From the NCBI RefSeq assembly GCF_003999975.1, contig NZ_RJAC01000027.1:31624-95623 (forward strand): 64,000 nucleotides of DNA. The letters are read 5' to 3'. Numbering within the stretch: position 1 is the first letter of the stretch; every line of letters starts with the position of its first letter. The translations under genes and the position numbers were made by a program. The DNA is from Actinoplanes solisilvae (lineage in GTDB: Bacteria; Actinomycetota; Actinomycetes; Mycobacteriales; Micromonosporaceae). Under the pieces are notes generated by a model, which had not been told where the DNA came from, did no database searches, and saw only the letters and a list, made by a program, of their open reading frames with translations. Below are positions 8,869 to 17,414 of this stretch, piece by piece.

Positions 8869-9435
8869 CTAGCCCACGCGCTGGCGGTCGGTCAGCGCGG
8901 AGACTCCCGGTGGCGGCAGGCCCGCCGTTGAGGCGAGCATCGAGCACCAGCCGTGCAGGTGGGCGGTGATGTCGTCGCCGGTCGGGGTCCAGGAGGCGCG
9001 GACCTCGATGTCGGCCGTCGGCGCGGGGCCGGCCAGCTCGCCGAAGCGGGTCGACGTGGTTTGGGTGATCGTGCCGCCGATGGCCGTGTAGGCGGCGGCG
9101 TGCTGGTCGAGCGCGTCGGTCAGCCAGGTCCAGGCGACGGCGGAGAGCATCGGGTCGCCCGCCATCTCTTCCTCGAGCTCGGCCGTGACCAGCGTGACCA
9201 GGCGGATGTCGCCGTGCCAGGCCTCGTGCCCGGCCGGGTCGTGGAGCAGGATCAACCGGCCGCCCGCCACCTCGTCGCCGGCGCGCAGCACCGTCGCGCT
9301 GATCGCGAAGGCGAACGGCGCGAGCTTCTGCGGGGCGGCGATCTCCTCGAGGAGAATCTCGGGGCGAGGCGCCGGTGCCCGCAGAGCGTCGGCCGCGCGG
9401 GCGAACGCCGGAGGAACAGCGGAGGGGGACGCCAT
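8869..9435 (-). CDS. DUF3000 family protein
   Basis: This 188-residue protein matches the actinobacterial DUF3000 family. Recognisable stretches are PFAFAISATVLR, GRLILLHDPAGHEAWHGDIRL and SAVAWTWLTDAL. It has no signal peptide or membrane segment. It sits between the rnd/protease pair and the divergent hemE, a conserved neighbourhood in actinobacteria, which hints at a link with haem synthesis or RNA metabolism. No biochemical function is known. Confidence 0.85.
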   Translation of the reverse strand: MASPSAVPPAFARAADALRAPAPRPEILLEEIAAPQKLAPFAFAISATVLRAGDEVAGGRLILLHDPAGHEAWHGDIRLVTLVTAELEEEMAGDPMLSAVAWTWLTDALDQHAAAYTAIGGTITQTTSTRFGELAGPAPTADIEVRASWTPTGDDITAHLHGWCSMLASTAGLPPPGVSALTDRQRVG

Positions 9436-9508
9436 GGCTGAAGACTATGCCGCCTTGAGGTGTCCGTAGCCGATCGGTGCTCCCCGCGTGTCGTGGCACG
9501 ATGGCGCG

Positions 9509-10546
9509 GTGACTTCCGTTGTGAGCGATTCGCCCTTCGTGCGGGCATGCCGCGGCCTTGACGTGCCGCACACCCCGGTCTGGTTCATGCGGCAGGCGGG
9601 CCGGTCGCTGCCCGAATACCGCAAGATCCGCGAGGGCATCGCGATGCTCGACTCCTGCCGCCGTCCCGACCTGGTCACCGAGATCACACTTCAGCCCGTA
9701 CGGCGTCACCACGTCGACGCCGCGGTGCTGTACAGCGACATCGTGGTGCCGATCGCGGCGGCCGGTGTCGATCTCGACATCGTCCCGGGCACCGGCCCGG
9801 TCGTCGCCGAGCCGATCCGCACCGCGTCCGATCTCGATCGCCTGCGGGCGATCACCGCGGCCGACGTCGATTTCGTGGCCGAGTCGGTGCGCCTGCTGGT
9901 CGGCGAGCTCGGTGCCACCCCGCTGATCGGTTTCGCCGGTGCTCCGTTCACGCTGGCCAGCTACCTCATCGAGGGCGGCCCGTCGCGCACCTACCTCAAG
10001 ACCAAGGCCATGATGTACGGCGAACCGCAGCTCTGGAACGCGCTGCTCAGCCGCCTTGCCGACATCGCGCTGACCTTCCTGCGCACGCAGATCGACGCCG
10101 GGGCGAGCGCGATCCAGCTCTTCGACTCGTGGGCCGGGGCCCTGAGCGAGGCCGACTACCGCGAGCACGTCCTGCCCCACTCGGCCCGGGTGCTGGCCGG
10201 TCTGGCCGACGCCGGTGTCCCGCGCATCCATTTCGGAGTCGGCACGGCCGTGCTGCTCAACGCGATGGGCGAGGCCGGCGCCGACGTGGTCGGGGTCGAC
10301 TGGCGTACGCCTCTCGACCGCGCGACCGAGATCGTCGGCCCGGGCAAGGCGTTGCAGGGCAACCTCGACCCGGCGATCCTGTTCGCCGGCTGGGACGTCG
10401 TGCGCCGCGAGACCGACCGGGTGCTCGAGCAGGGCAAAGCCGCGCCCGGCCACGTCTTCAACCTGGGCCACGGCGTGATGCCCGAGACCGATCCTGACGT
10501 GCTGACCCGCCTGGTCGCCCACGTCCACGAGGTGTCGGCGCGCTGA
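9509..10546 (+). CDS. hemE: uroporphyrinogen decarboxylase
   Basis: HemE removes the four acetate carboxyls of uroporphyrinogen III to make coproporphyrinogen III. This 345-residue protein shows the family signature PVWFMRQAGRSLPEYRK with the catalytic Arg. It also shows the conserved aspartate segment LYSDIVVPI, GFAGAPFTLASYLIEGG and the late FNLGHGVMPETDP. The position usually Tyr in RQAGRYLPEY is Ser here, a mild variation. The GTG at 9509 is the likely start, since family homology begins about 10 residues later. The ribosome site is weak. It heads the haem group hemE, hemY and hemQ. Confidence 0.94.
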   Translation: MTSVVSDSPFVRACRGLDVPHTPVWFMRQAGRSLPEYRKIREGIAMLDSCRRPDLVTEITLQPVRRHHVDAAVLYSDIVVPIAAAGVDLDIVPGTGPVVAEPIRTASDLDRLRAITAADVDFVAESVRLLVGELGATPLIGFAGAPFTLASYLIEGGPSRTYLKTKAMMYGEPQLWNALLSRLADIALTFLRTQIDAGASAIQLFDSWAGALSEADYREHVLPHSARVLAGLADAGVPRIHFGVGTAVLLNAMGEAGADVVGVDWRTPLDRATEIVGPGKALQGNLDPAILFAGWDVVRRETDRVLEQGKAAPGHVFNLGHGVMPETDPDVLTRLVAHVHEVSAR

Positions 10547-10605
10547 CCGTCACATCGAGCGACCCCAGCCGTACGGGGTGGCGCCCGACCTGGAAGGCTT
10601 GAAGC

Positions 10606-12042
10606 GTGCGGAAGCGGGTTGCGGTCATCGGCGGCGGCATCGCCGGGCTGGCGGCCGCCGTGCGGCTGCGTGACCTGACCCCGCCCGACACCGAGATCAT
10701 TGTGTACGAGCAGAGCGGCGCCCTCGGCGGCAAGCTGCGCACCGGCGAGCTGGCCGGCGTGACCGTCGAGCGCGGCGCCGAGTCGTTCCTCATGACCGGC
10801 AGCGACGGTGCCGAGTCGGCCGCCGTCGCCCTGGTCAAGCGGCTGGGCCTGGAAAGCGCCCTGGTGCACCCGCTCAAGGTGCCCGCGGCCCTGGCCTTCG
10901 GCGGGCAGCTCGCCCCGATGCCGGCCGGCACGCTCGTCGGCGTGCCCGGCGACCTCTCGAAGCTGGGCGGCGTCGCCCACGTCGACCCCGGCCACGACGT
11001 CGACGACGGCCGCCCGCTGCTGGCCGAGGGCACCGACGTCGCGGTCGGCGCGCTGGTCCGCCAGCGCTACGGCGACGAGGTCGTCGACCGCCTGGTCGAC
11101 CCGATGCTGGGCGGTGTCTACGCCGGCCGCGCCGACCGGCTCTCCCTCGACGTGACGATGCCCCAGCTCGCGCGCACCGCCCGCGTCGAGCACACGCTGG
11201 TCGCGGCCGTCCGGGCCGCGCAGGCGGCGAGCGGGCGGGTGCCCGGCCGGCCGGTCTTCGGCGCGCTCGACGGCGGTCTGAGCCGCCTGGTCGGCGCGGC
11301 CGCCACGGCCAGCGGCGCCCGCATCAGCCTGGGCCTGCCCGTCCGCGAGATCGCCCGCACCGCCCACGGCTGGCGCCTGCTGCTGGGCCCGGCCGCGACA
11401 CCGCCCGGCCCGTCCGTGCGCAACGCCGGGGCCACCGCGGGCGCCGACCTGGTTCCGCAGACCGACGACGTCGACGCTGTCGTGCTGGCCGTCCCCGCGA
11501 AACCGTCGTCTCGGCTGCTCGCCACGATCGCGCCGGTCGCGGCCGAGGCCGTCGGCGAGCTCGACTACGCGAGCGTCGCGCTGCTCGCCCTCGCCCTGCC
11601 GCCTGGCACGCCGCTGCCCGATCTGAGCGGCTTCCTGGTGCCCCCGAGCGAGGGCACACTGGTCAAGGCGGCCACGTTTGTGACCAGCAAGTGGACGCGC
11701 CCCGAGGGCAGCCCGGTGATCGTGCGCGTGTCGCTGGGCCGGGCCGGCGAACAGGAACGCCTCCAGTTCGACGACGCGGTGCTGACCGAGCGGGCGCAAG
11801 GCGAGCTGGGTGAGTTGCTCGGCGGTGAGCTGCCGCCCCCGGTCGCCACCTGGGTGCAGCGCTGGGGCGGCGGCCTGCCGCAGTACGCGCCGGGTCACCT
11901 CGACCGGCTCGCCACCGCGCGGGCCGCGTTGCCGCCGGGGCTGGTGCTGGCCGGGGCGGCCTTCGACGGGGTCGGCATCCCGGCCTGTGTGGCGAGCGGC
12001 GAACGAGCGGCCGAAGACTTGGGTAAGAGCTGGGCCGCGTGA
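10606..12042 (+). CDS. hemY: coproporphyrinogen/protoporphyrinogen oxidase (HemY/CgoX)
   Basis: This is a 478-residue FAD-dependent amine-oxidase-fold enzyme. The N-terminus has the dinucleotide-binding motif (AVIGGGIAGLAAAVRL). Central family motifs are PMLGGVYAGRADRLSL and FGALDGGLSRL. The C-terminal FAD segment is AGAAFDGVGIPACVASGERAAED. With HemQ encoded directly after it, the expected reaction is coproporphyrinogen III to coproporphyrin III, as in the Gram-positive coproporphyrin-dependent route. The start is GTG, 59 bases after hemE. The stop overlaps an alternative hemQ GTG start, so translation may be coupled. Confidence 0.92.
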   Translation: MRKRVAVIGGGIAGLAAAVRLRDLTPPDTEIIVYEQSGALGGKLRTGELAGVTVERGAESFLMTGSDGAESAAVALVKRLGLESALVHPLKVPAALAFGGQLAPMPAGTLVGVPGDLSKLGGVAHVDPGHDVDDGRPLLAEGTDVAVGALVRQRYGDEVVDRLVDPMLGGVYAGRADRLSLDVTMPQLARTARVEHTLVAAVRAAQAASGRVPGRPVFGALDGGLSRLVGAAATASGARISLGLPVREIARTAHGWRLLLGPAATPPGPSVRNAGATAGADLVPQTDDVDAVVLAVPAKPSSRLLATIAPVAAEAVGELDYASVALLALALPPGTPLPDLSGFLVPPSEGTLVKAATFVTSKWTRPEGSPVIVRVSLGRAGEQERLQFDDAVLTERAQGELGELLGGELPPPVATWVQRWGGGLPQYAPGHLDRLATARAALPPGLVLAGAAFDGVGIPACVASGERAAEDLGKSWAA

Positions 12043-12065
12043 GCGGCGGGGACGGAAGGGCCGAG

Positions 12066-12812
12066 ATGAGCGAGCAGACGAACGCGGCGCGGATCAACGA
12101 GCTGAACGCGACGATCCGGTACACGATGTGGTCGGTGTTCCGGGCCGAGTCGCCCCTGCCGGCGCTGCGCGAAGAGCTGGCCGGTGAGGTCGACGGCCTC
12201 TTCGAGCAGCTCTCCGCCCATCCAACCGCCCCGCCCACCACCCAAAAGCAGACTGAAGGCCGAGCCGACGTGACGATCCGGGGCACGTACGACGTCTCGG
12301 GTCTTCGGGCCGACGCCGACCTGATGATCTGGTGGCACTCAAGCTCGCCCGACGCGCTCCAGGAGGCGTACTCGCTGTTCCGTCGCACCGCCCTGGGCCG
12401 TCACCTGGCCCCGGTCTGGTCGCAGATGGCGCTGCACCGGCCGGCTGAGTTCAACAAGAGTCACCTGCCCGCCTTCCTGGCCGGCGAGGAGGCGCGCCCG
12501 TACATCTGCGTCTACCCGTTCGTGCGCTCCTACGAGTGGTACCTGCTGCCCGACGAGGAGCGCCGCGGCATGCTGGCCGAGCACGGTCGCATGGCCCGCG
12601 GCTACCCCGACGTGCGCGCCAACACCGTGGCGTCGTTCGCGCTGGGTGACTACGAGTGGATGCTGGCCTTCGAGGCGGACGAGCTCTATCGCATCGTCGA
12701 CCTGATGCGCGACCTGCGGGCGTCGACGGCGCGGCGGCACGTGCGCGAGGAGGTCCCGTTCTACACGGGCCGCCGTCGCTCGATGAGCGAGCTGGTCACG
12801 ACGCTGCCCTAG
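12066..12812 (+). CDS. hemQ: coproheme decarboxylase (HemQ/ChdC) with repeat insertion
   Basis: This 248-residue member of the chlorite-dismutase fold performs the last step of the coproporphyrin haem pathway, oxidative decarboxylation of coproheme to haem b. Recognisable segments are NELNATIRYTMWSVFRA, RGTYDVSGLRADADLMIWW, YICVYPFVRSYEWYLLP and MARGYPDVRANTVASFALGDYEW. The ATG at 12066 has GGAAGG upstream. A GTG at 12039 is an alternative. Between the first helix and the RGTYDVSG strand, 14 residues (HPTAPPTTQKQTEG) are encoded by a copy of the repeat found upstream of bioB. Its 3' end overlaps the convergent acetyltransferase by 17 bases. Confidence 0.92.
   Translation: MSEQTNAARINELNATIRYTMWSVFRAESPLPALREELAGEVDGLFEQLSAHPTAPPTTQKQTEGRADVTIRGTYDVSGLRADADLMIWWHSSSPDALQEAYSLFRRTALGRHLAPVWSQMALHRPAEFNKSHLPAFLAGEEARPYICVYPFVRSYEWYLLPDEERRGMLAEHGRMARGYPDVRANTVASFALGDYEWMLAFEADELYRIVDLMRDLRASTARRHVREEVPFYTGRRRSMSELVTTLP
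12219..12260 (+). repeat. dispersed 42-45 bp repeat copy inside hemQ
   Basis: This stretch shares a 26-base identical core, from CATCCAACCGCCCC through CACCACCCA, with each unit of the tandem array at 36982-37116. The next 16 bases match at 12 positions and end in GACTGAAGGC. The length of 42 bases keeps the hemQ reading frame. In hemQ it encodes HPTAPPTTQKQTEG, whereas at bioB the corresponding frame encodes other residues, so similarity is at the DNA level. Confidence 0.8.
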
Positions 12813-13245
12813 CCATGGGGATGTGCGGAATGCCGTCTTCGAGGAATTCCGGGCCCGTCTGCACGAATCCATATTTGGCGTAAAACTTCGCGAGATGCGC
12901 CTGGGCGTCGAGAACGCTCGGGCGGTTCCCGATCACGACCAGGGCCTCCTCGATCAGGCGGCCGGCCAGCCCGGCGCCGCGCGCGCTGCGGGCGGTCACG
13001 ACACGGCCGATCCGTTGCACGTCGCCGTCGTCCAGGATGCGTACGTATGCCCTGATCTCGCCGTCGCGGGAGAACCACAGGTGGCGTGTTCCGGGCTCGT
13101 CGTCGCGTCCGTCGAGGTCGCCGTAAGCGCACTCCTGCTCGACCACGAAGACGTCGGCGCGCAGTTTGAGAATCGCGTAGAGGGTAGTTGTGTCAAGGCC
13201 GCGGAAGGACGCCGTGCGAAGTTCGTCGTGGGGTTCCGGAAGCAT
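12796..13245 (-). CDS. ElaA-type GNAT acetyltransferase
   Basis: This 149-residue protein matches the ElaA branch of the GNAT superfamily. Features are ILKLRADVFVVEQECAYGDLDGRD near the start, the acetyl-CoA-binding loop RVVTARSARGAGLAGRLIE and FYAKYGFVQTGPEFLEDGIPH near the end. The substrate is unknown for this family. The ATG start is followed at once by family-like sequence. It is convergent with hemQ and overlaps it by 17 bases, which makes the two 3' ends mutually antisense. Confidence 0.88.
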   Translation of the reverse strand: MLPEPHDELRTASFRGLDTTTLYAILKLRADVFVVEQECAYGDLDGRDDEPGTRHLWFSRDGEIRAYVRILDDGDVQRIGRVVTARSARGAGLAGRLIEEALVVIGNRPSVLDAQAHLAKFYAKYGFVQTGPEFLEDGIPHIPMARAAS

Positions 13246-13326
13246 CCCGAAAGAGTATTCGGCGCGTCGTCACCCGTATCGCGGGCTGCCGTTATAGAGA
13301 TGGAAGCCCGAGCTGTGGAGGCCTTG

Positions 13327-13602
13327 ATGATCAAGAGGAACAAGCTCTTCGGCAACAAGACGCGGGTGACCTTCTGCCTGCCGTCCGATCAGCCGAACGG
13401 GCCGGTGAGCGTCGTCGGCACGTTCAACGGCTGGGAGCCGGGCAAGCACGAACTCAAGCCGCGCCGCGACGGCACCCGCACGGTCAGCGTCACCGTGCCG
13501 GCGGGTCACTACCAGTTCCGCTATCTGGCCAGCGACGGGCACTGGTTCGACGACGACCACGCCGACGCGGTCGGCCCACATGGTGGCGAACTGCTGGTCT
13601 GA
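13327..13602 (+). CDS. small glycogen-binding (CBM48/isoamylase N-terminal-like) protein
   Basis: This 91-residue protein consists almost only of an immunoglobulin-like carbohydrate-binding module of the CBM48/AMPK-beta type. The sequence VSVVGTFNGWEPGKHELK followed by GHYQFRYLASDGHWFDDDHA is characteristic. Such stand-alone modules may bind glycogen or help protein interactions, and no catalytic domain is attached. The ATG has GGAGG about 8 bases upstream, which settles the start although the frame is open further upstream. A small hairpin immediately follows the stop. Confidence 0.85.
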   Translation: MIKRNKLFGNKTRVTFCLPSDQPNGPVSVVGTFNGWEPGKHELKPRRDGTRTVSVTVPAGHYQFRYLASDGHWFDDDHADAVGPHGGELLV

Positions 13603-13623
13603 GACGAGGCCCACCTCGTCGTT
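13603..13623 (+). terminator. short stem-loop terminator after the CBM48 gene
   Basis: GACGAGG (13603-13609) pairs with CCTCGTC (13614-13620) across a 4-base loop and is followed by GTTT. It abuts the stop codon of the small carbohydrate-binding gene. Confidence 0.55.
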
Positions 13624-13687
13624 TCAGCCCCCACCTCGGGGGGATCTTGCTTGACTGGGCAAGCATCGATCCGAGGGGGGAACCATC

Positions 13688-14296
13688 ATGGCGCAGGTCA
13701 AGCTGGCCGTCATCTACTACTCGTCCACCGGCACCGTTCACAAGATGGCCGTACGCGCGGCCGAGGCGGGCGAGAAAGCGGGCGCCGAGGTGCGCCTTCG
13801 TCAGGTCACCGAACTGGCGCCGGCCGAGGCGATCGCCTCGAACGCCGCGTGGAGCCAGCACTTCGACCGTACGAAGAACGAGCCGAGGGCGACCGCGGAC
13901 GACGTGGTCTGGGCCGACGCCGTGCTCTTCGGCTCGCCGACCCGCTACGGCAACGTGACCAGCCAGCTCAAGCAGTTCCTGGACACGCTCGGCCCGCAGT
14001 GGCAGCAGGGGCTGCTCGCCGACAAGGTCTACGCCGGCTTCACGGCGACGATGACGGCGCACGGCGGCCAGGAGTCGACGCTGCTGGCGCTCTACAACAC
14101 GATCCATCACTTCGGCGGCATCATCGCGGCGCCCGGTTACACCGACCCGCTCAAGTTCGCGGACGGGAACCCGTACGGCGTCTCGCATGTGACCGGAGGG
14201 AACAATGACGCCCCGCTGGGCGACAACGAGTACGCCGCTCTGGACCACTTGGCGCAGCGGGTCGTTCGCATCGCGAGCAAGCTGAAAAGCGAATAA
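13688..14296 (+). CDS. wrbA: NAD(P)H:quinone oxidoreductase, WrbA type
   Basis: This 202-residue flavodoxin-fold protein reduces quinones by two electrons using NAD(P)H and FMN. It begins KLAVIYYSSTGTVHKMA, the FMN phosphate loop. It also has FGSPTRYGNVTSQLKQFLDTLGPQW, FTATMTAHGGQESTLLALYNTIHHFG and YGVSHVTGG, all WrbA hallmarks. A GGGGGGAAC ribosome site lies just before the ATG. It is a single gene, probably for defence against redox cycling. Confidence 0.93.
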   Translation: MAQVKLAVIYYSSTGTVHKMAVRAAEAGEKAGAEVRLRQVTELAPAEAIASNAAWSQHFDRTKNEPRATADDVVWADAVLFGSPTRYGNVTSQLKQFLDTLGPQWQQGLLADKVYAGFTATMTAHGGQESTLLALYNTIHHFGGIIAAPGYTDPLKFADGNPYGVSHVTGGNNDAPLGDNEYAALDHLAQRVVRIASKLKSE

Positions 14297-14325
14297 AACT
14301 ACTCATCTTTCGCTAACGTGATCGC

Positions 14326-14583
14326 ATGACCACGTACGAGACTTTGGACCTGCATACGCGGGTGGCCCGCTACGAGGCGGCCGTCGAGGAACTGCGTTCG
14401 GCTCACCAGGACGTCCGGGTCGTCCTGCAGGACCAGGTGCTCTACGAGCGCTGGCACCAGCTGGGCGCCGACCTCGGCTTCGTGACCGGGGCGAACGGCT
14501 CGCCGGTCACCACCGGACAGCAACACGATCTGCAGGGTCTCAACCAGCAGATCCCTCAGATGTCGGAATCCTGGGCGAGCTGA
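14326..14583 (+). CDS. hypothetical protein (85 aa)
   Basis: This is a small hydrophilic protein of 85 residues starting MTTYETLDLHTRVARYEAAVEE. The first half is predicted mostly helical and rich in Glu and Arg, and the second half is Gly/Gln-rich. No signal peptide, membrane segment or recognised domain is visible. It lies 29 bases after wrbA in the same direction and could be read from the same transcript. GC-rich codon third positions support real coding. Confidence 0.55.
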   Translation: MTTYETLDLHTRVARYEAAVEELRSAHQDVRVVLQDQVLYERWHQLGADLGFVTGANGSPVTTGQQHDLQGLNQQIPQMSESWAS

Positions 14584-14734
14584 CAGGCTGCACGTTGATC
14601 GTCATTCCCGGGCCACCTGGGCGGGTGACGATGAAGCCCGGTTGCCGGCCGCACCGGGCACGTGGGGTGTGGGCGCCACGACTGGCGCCCACACCTGCGC
14701 CGGTCCGGCCCGCGAGGCGGGTATTTTGGCTGCC

Positions 14735-15535
14735 ATGCCCGTCGACACCCAGTACGAGGACCTGTTACGCCGGGTCCTGGCCACCGGCACCCCCAAGAGC
14801 GACCGCACCGGCACCGGCACGGTCAGCCTGTTCGGCGAGCGCCTGCGCTACGACCTGTCGGCCGGCTTCCCGCTGATCACGACCAAGCGGGTGCACTTTA
14901 AGTCGGTCGCCGTCGAGTTGCTGTGGTTCCTGCGCGGCGACAGCAACGTCGCATGGCTGCGCGACCAGGGCGTGACGATCTGGGACGAGTGGGCCTCGGA
15001 GTCCGGTGAGCTCGGCCCGGTCTACGGCGTGCAGTGGCGCTCGTGGCCCACGCCCGACGGTGGGCACGTCGACCAGATCAGCAGCGTGCTCGAGACGCTG
15101 CGCCGCGACCCCGACTCGCGCCGCATGATCGTCTCGGCGTGGAACGTGGCCGAGCTGCCCGAGATGGCGCTCGCGCCGTGCCACGCGATGTTCCAGTTCT
15201 ACGTGGCCGACGGCCGGCTCTCCTGCCAGCTCTACCAGCGCAGCGCCGACCTGTTCCTGGGTGTGCCGTTCAACGTGGCCAGCTATGCCCTGCTCACCCG
15301 CATGGTCGCCGACCAGGTCGGGCTGCTGCCGGGCGACTTCATCTGGGTCGGTGGCGATTGTCACATCTACAACAATCACGTCGACCAGGTGCGTGAGCAG
15401 CTCTCTCGCGAGGCCTACGAGTTCCCCCAGCTCGAGCTCGCCCCGGCCGCGTCGCTCTTCGACTACAAATACGAAGACTTCACGGTCGTCGACTACAAGC
15501 ACCACCCGGCCCTGCGCGCCCCGGTCGCCGTATGA
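14735..15535 (+). CDS. thyA: thymidylate synthase
   Basis: ThyA methylates dUMP to dTMP with methylene-tetrahydrofolate, producing dihydrofolate. The 266-residue length equals the usual 264 or so. Motifs include SDRTGTGTVSLFGERLRYDL, PLITTKRVHFKSV, WDEWASESGELGPVYG and the nucleophile Cys149 in APCHAMFQFYV. RSADLFLGVPFNVASYALL follows. The start is the ATG at 14735 and upstream in-frame sequence is non-homologous. Its stop overlaps the folA start by 4 bases (ATGA), so the producer of dihydrofolate and its reductase are coupled. Confidence 0.97.
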   Translation: MPVDTQYEDLLRRVLATGTPKSDRTGTGTVSLFGERLRYDLSAGFPLITTKRVHFKSVAVELLWFLRGDSNVAWLRDQGVTIWDEWASESGELGPVYGVQWRSWPTPDGGHVDQISSVLETLRRDPDSRRMIVSAWNVAELPEMALAPCHAMFQFYVADGRLSCQLYQRSADLFLGVPFNVASYALLTRMVADQVGLLPGDFIWVGGDCHIYNNHVDQVREQLSREAYEFPQLELAPAASLFDYKYEDFTVVDYKHHPALRAPVAV

Positions 15536-16026
15536 CGCTGCACATGGTCTGGGCCGAGGCCCGCGACCGGGTGGTCGGCGCGAATGGCGAGATCCCGTGG
15601 CGTCTCCCGGAAGATCAGGCGACGTTCCGGCAGCGTACGACCGGGGCGACCGTGGTGATGGGCCGAGCGACCTGGGACTCGCTTCCCGCCCGCTTCCGCC
15701 CGCTGCCGGGCCGGCGCAACGTCGTGCTGACCCGCGACCCGTCGTGGGCGGCGCCCGGGGCCGAGGTCGCGCACTCGGTCGACGAGATCGACGTGAGTGG
15801 TGAGGTCTGGGTCATAGGAGGAGAGTCGATCTACTACTCTTTCCTCCCGCGAGCGGAGCACATCCTCCGAACGCGCATCGACTTGGATATTTCGGGCGAT
15901 ACTCGAGCACCCGCTTTGGGTGACGAGTGGGTCGTCACCTCGTCCACCGGCTGGCAGACTTCTCAGGGCGGATTGCGCTACGTCACCGAGGATCTGACTC
16001 GCGGTGGAGGAAGCGACCCCGCCTGA
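15532..16026 (+). CDS. folA: dihydrofolate reductase
   Basis: This 164-residue enzyme reduces dihydrofolate to tetrahydrofolate with NADPH, closing the cycle opened by ThyA. The catalytic acidic residue is in IPWRLPEDQATF. The NADPH-binding stretches are VVMGRATWDSLP and VWVIGGESIYYSFLP, and NVVLTRDP matches the family. The ATGA overlap with thyA gives translational coupling. The protein is somewhat longer at its C-terminus (GGGSDPA tail). Confidence 0.95.
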   Translation: MTLHMVWAEARDRVVGANGEIPWRLPEDQATFRQRTTGATVVMGRATWDSLPARFRPLPGRRNVVLTRDPSWAAPGAEVAHSVDEIDVSGEVWVIGGESIYYSFLPRAEHILRTRIDLDISGDTRAPALGDEWVVTSSTGWQTSQGGLRYVTEDLTRGGGSDPA

Positions 16027-16051
16027 CGCGAGCTTTTCATGAGAGGGCGCC

Positions 16052-17053
16052 ATGCCGCGGAGTCTCGAGTCCCCGTTGACGTTGTCGGTGGTGACGCCGA
16101 TGTTCAACGAGCGCGAGGCCGTCGACCACTTCGTCGCCCGCCTGCGGCCGGTGCTCGACGGGCTGGGCGAGACCTACGAGGTCGTGGCGGTCGACGACGG
16201 CAGCACCGACGCGACCGTGGCGCGCCTGCTGCAGTTGCGAGCCGACTGGCCGGCCCTGCGCGTGGTGTCGCTGCGCCGCAACGTCGGCCACCAGACCGCG
16301 CTGCGGGCCGGGCTGAAATCCGCCCGCGGCGACTACGTCGTCAGCATCGACGCCGACCTGCAGGACCCGCCCGAGACGATCGGCGAGATGCTGGCCAAGG
16401 CGCGCGCCGACGAGGTCGACGTCGTCTACGGCGTGCGCAGCGACCGCAGCACCGACTCGTCGTTCAAGCGCAACACCGCGGGCCTCTACTACTGGACGAT
16501 GCGGCGCATGGTCGGCCCGTGGGTCAACGACCAGGCCGGCGACTTCCGGCTGATGTCGCGGGCCGTCGTCGACGTGCTCAACAGCCTGCCCGAGCCGCGT
16601 CCGGTCTATCGGCTCGTCGTGCCGTCGCTCGGTTTCTCCAGCGCCGAGGTCGCCTATGTGCGCGAGGAACGGGTCGCCGGCGAGACCAAATACCCGCTGA
16701 GCCGCATGATCCGGCTGACCTTCGACAGCGTGACCGGCTTCTCGGCCGCGCCGCTGCGCATCGCCACCTGGCTGGGCCTGCTCAGCTTCCTGATCTGCGT
16801 GGGGCTGATCGTCACCGGGCTGGTGGCCTGGGGCTCGGGCGGCGTCGTGCCCGGCTGGACGTCGCTCTACATCGCGGTGCTGCTGCTGGGTGGGGTGCAG
16901 CTCATCTGCCTGGGGCTGCTCGGCGAATACGTGGGCCGCATCTACATGGCCACGCAGCACCGGCCGCCCTACCTCGTCGGGTTCGACAGCGACACCGACA
17001 CCACGCCTATCGAGGCTGCGGAGCGCGAGGAGTCCGAGCTTCCGGTGGTCTGA
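16052..17053 (+). CDS. polyprenyl-phosphate glycosyltransferase (GT2, GtrB/DPM1-like) with two membrane helices
   Basis: This 333-residue GT2 protein has the nucleotide-sugar motif TLSVVTPMFNERE, the metal-binding DADLQDPP and the acceptor-side segment GDFRLMSR. Two C-terminal membrane helices follow (about 233-260 and 275-300), then LLGEYVGRIYMATQHRPPYLV. This is the layout of GtrB-like enzymes that move a sugar onto polyprenyl phosphate at the inner face of the membrane. A GAGAGGG site precedes the ATG. It lies 25 bases after folA. Its last 47 bases overlap the convergent DUF3037 gene. Confidence 0.9.
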   Translation: MPRSLESPLTLSVVTPMFNEREAVDHFVARLRPVLDGLGETYEVVAVDDGSTDATVARLLQLRADWPALRVVSLRRNVGHQTALRAGLKSARGDYVVSIDADLQDPPETIGEMLAKARADEVDVVYGVRSDRSTDSSFKRNTAGLYYWTMRRMVGPWVNDQAGDFRLMSRAVVDVLNSLPEPRPVYRLVVPSLGFSSAEVAYVREERVAGETKYPLSRMIRLTFDSVTGFSAAPLRIATWLGLLSFLICVGLIVTGLVAWGSGGVVPGWTSLYIAVLLLGGVQLICLGLLGEYVGRIYMATQHRPPYLVGFDSDTDTTPIEAAEREESELPVV

Positions 17054-17414
17054 CCAGCAGCGTCACCAGGCGGCCGAGCTCGGCCCCGGGGTCGGCGGCC
17101 AGGCCCATGTGTACCGGTCCGGCCCGCAGCACCGTGCTGCGCGGCGCGACCAGCCAGCGGAACCGTTCGCCCAGGCTGATGTCGCCCGCCGCGCCCGCGC
17201 CGCCGCAGGTGGCGCCCCACGACATGAGCGCGGCCCGGATCGCCTCGACGTCGGCGCCCGGGTCGATCATCAGCAGGCGTTCCTCGTTCAGCTCGGTGCG
17301 GGCCTCGAGGAAGTCGAGCCGCTGGCAGTAGAGGATCACGCCCACGTTGATCAGCTCGCCGCGCTCGATGCGCGGAACGGCTTGAATGACGGCGTACTCG
17401 TAGGGGACTCTCAC
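17007..17414 (-). CDS. DUF3037 family protein
   Basis: This 135-residue protein starts VRVPYEYAVIQAVPRIERGELINVGVI-like and carries ILYCQRLDFLEART and ERFRWLVAPRSTVLRAGPVHMGL. These are the hallmarks of DUF3037. The GTG start overlaps the stop of the upstream HipA-like gene by 4 bases (GTGA), so the two are translationally coupled. DUF3037 and HipA-like kinases frequently co-occur. The pair may act together, but no activity is known. Its 3' end overlaps the glycosyltransferase by 47 bases. Confidence 0.87.
   Translation of the reverse strand: MRVPYEYAVIQAVPRIERGELINVGVILYCQRLDFLEARTELNEERLLMIDPGADVEAIRAALMSWGATCGGAGAAGDISLGERFRWLVAPRSTVLRAGPVHMGLAADPGAELGRLVTLLVRPPEARTPRAPQPR

Noticed and set aside
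10156..11898. Open frame of about 580 codons antisense to hemE/hemY
   Set aside because: It crosses two genes with clear haem-enzyme motifs and has shadow composition.
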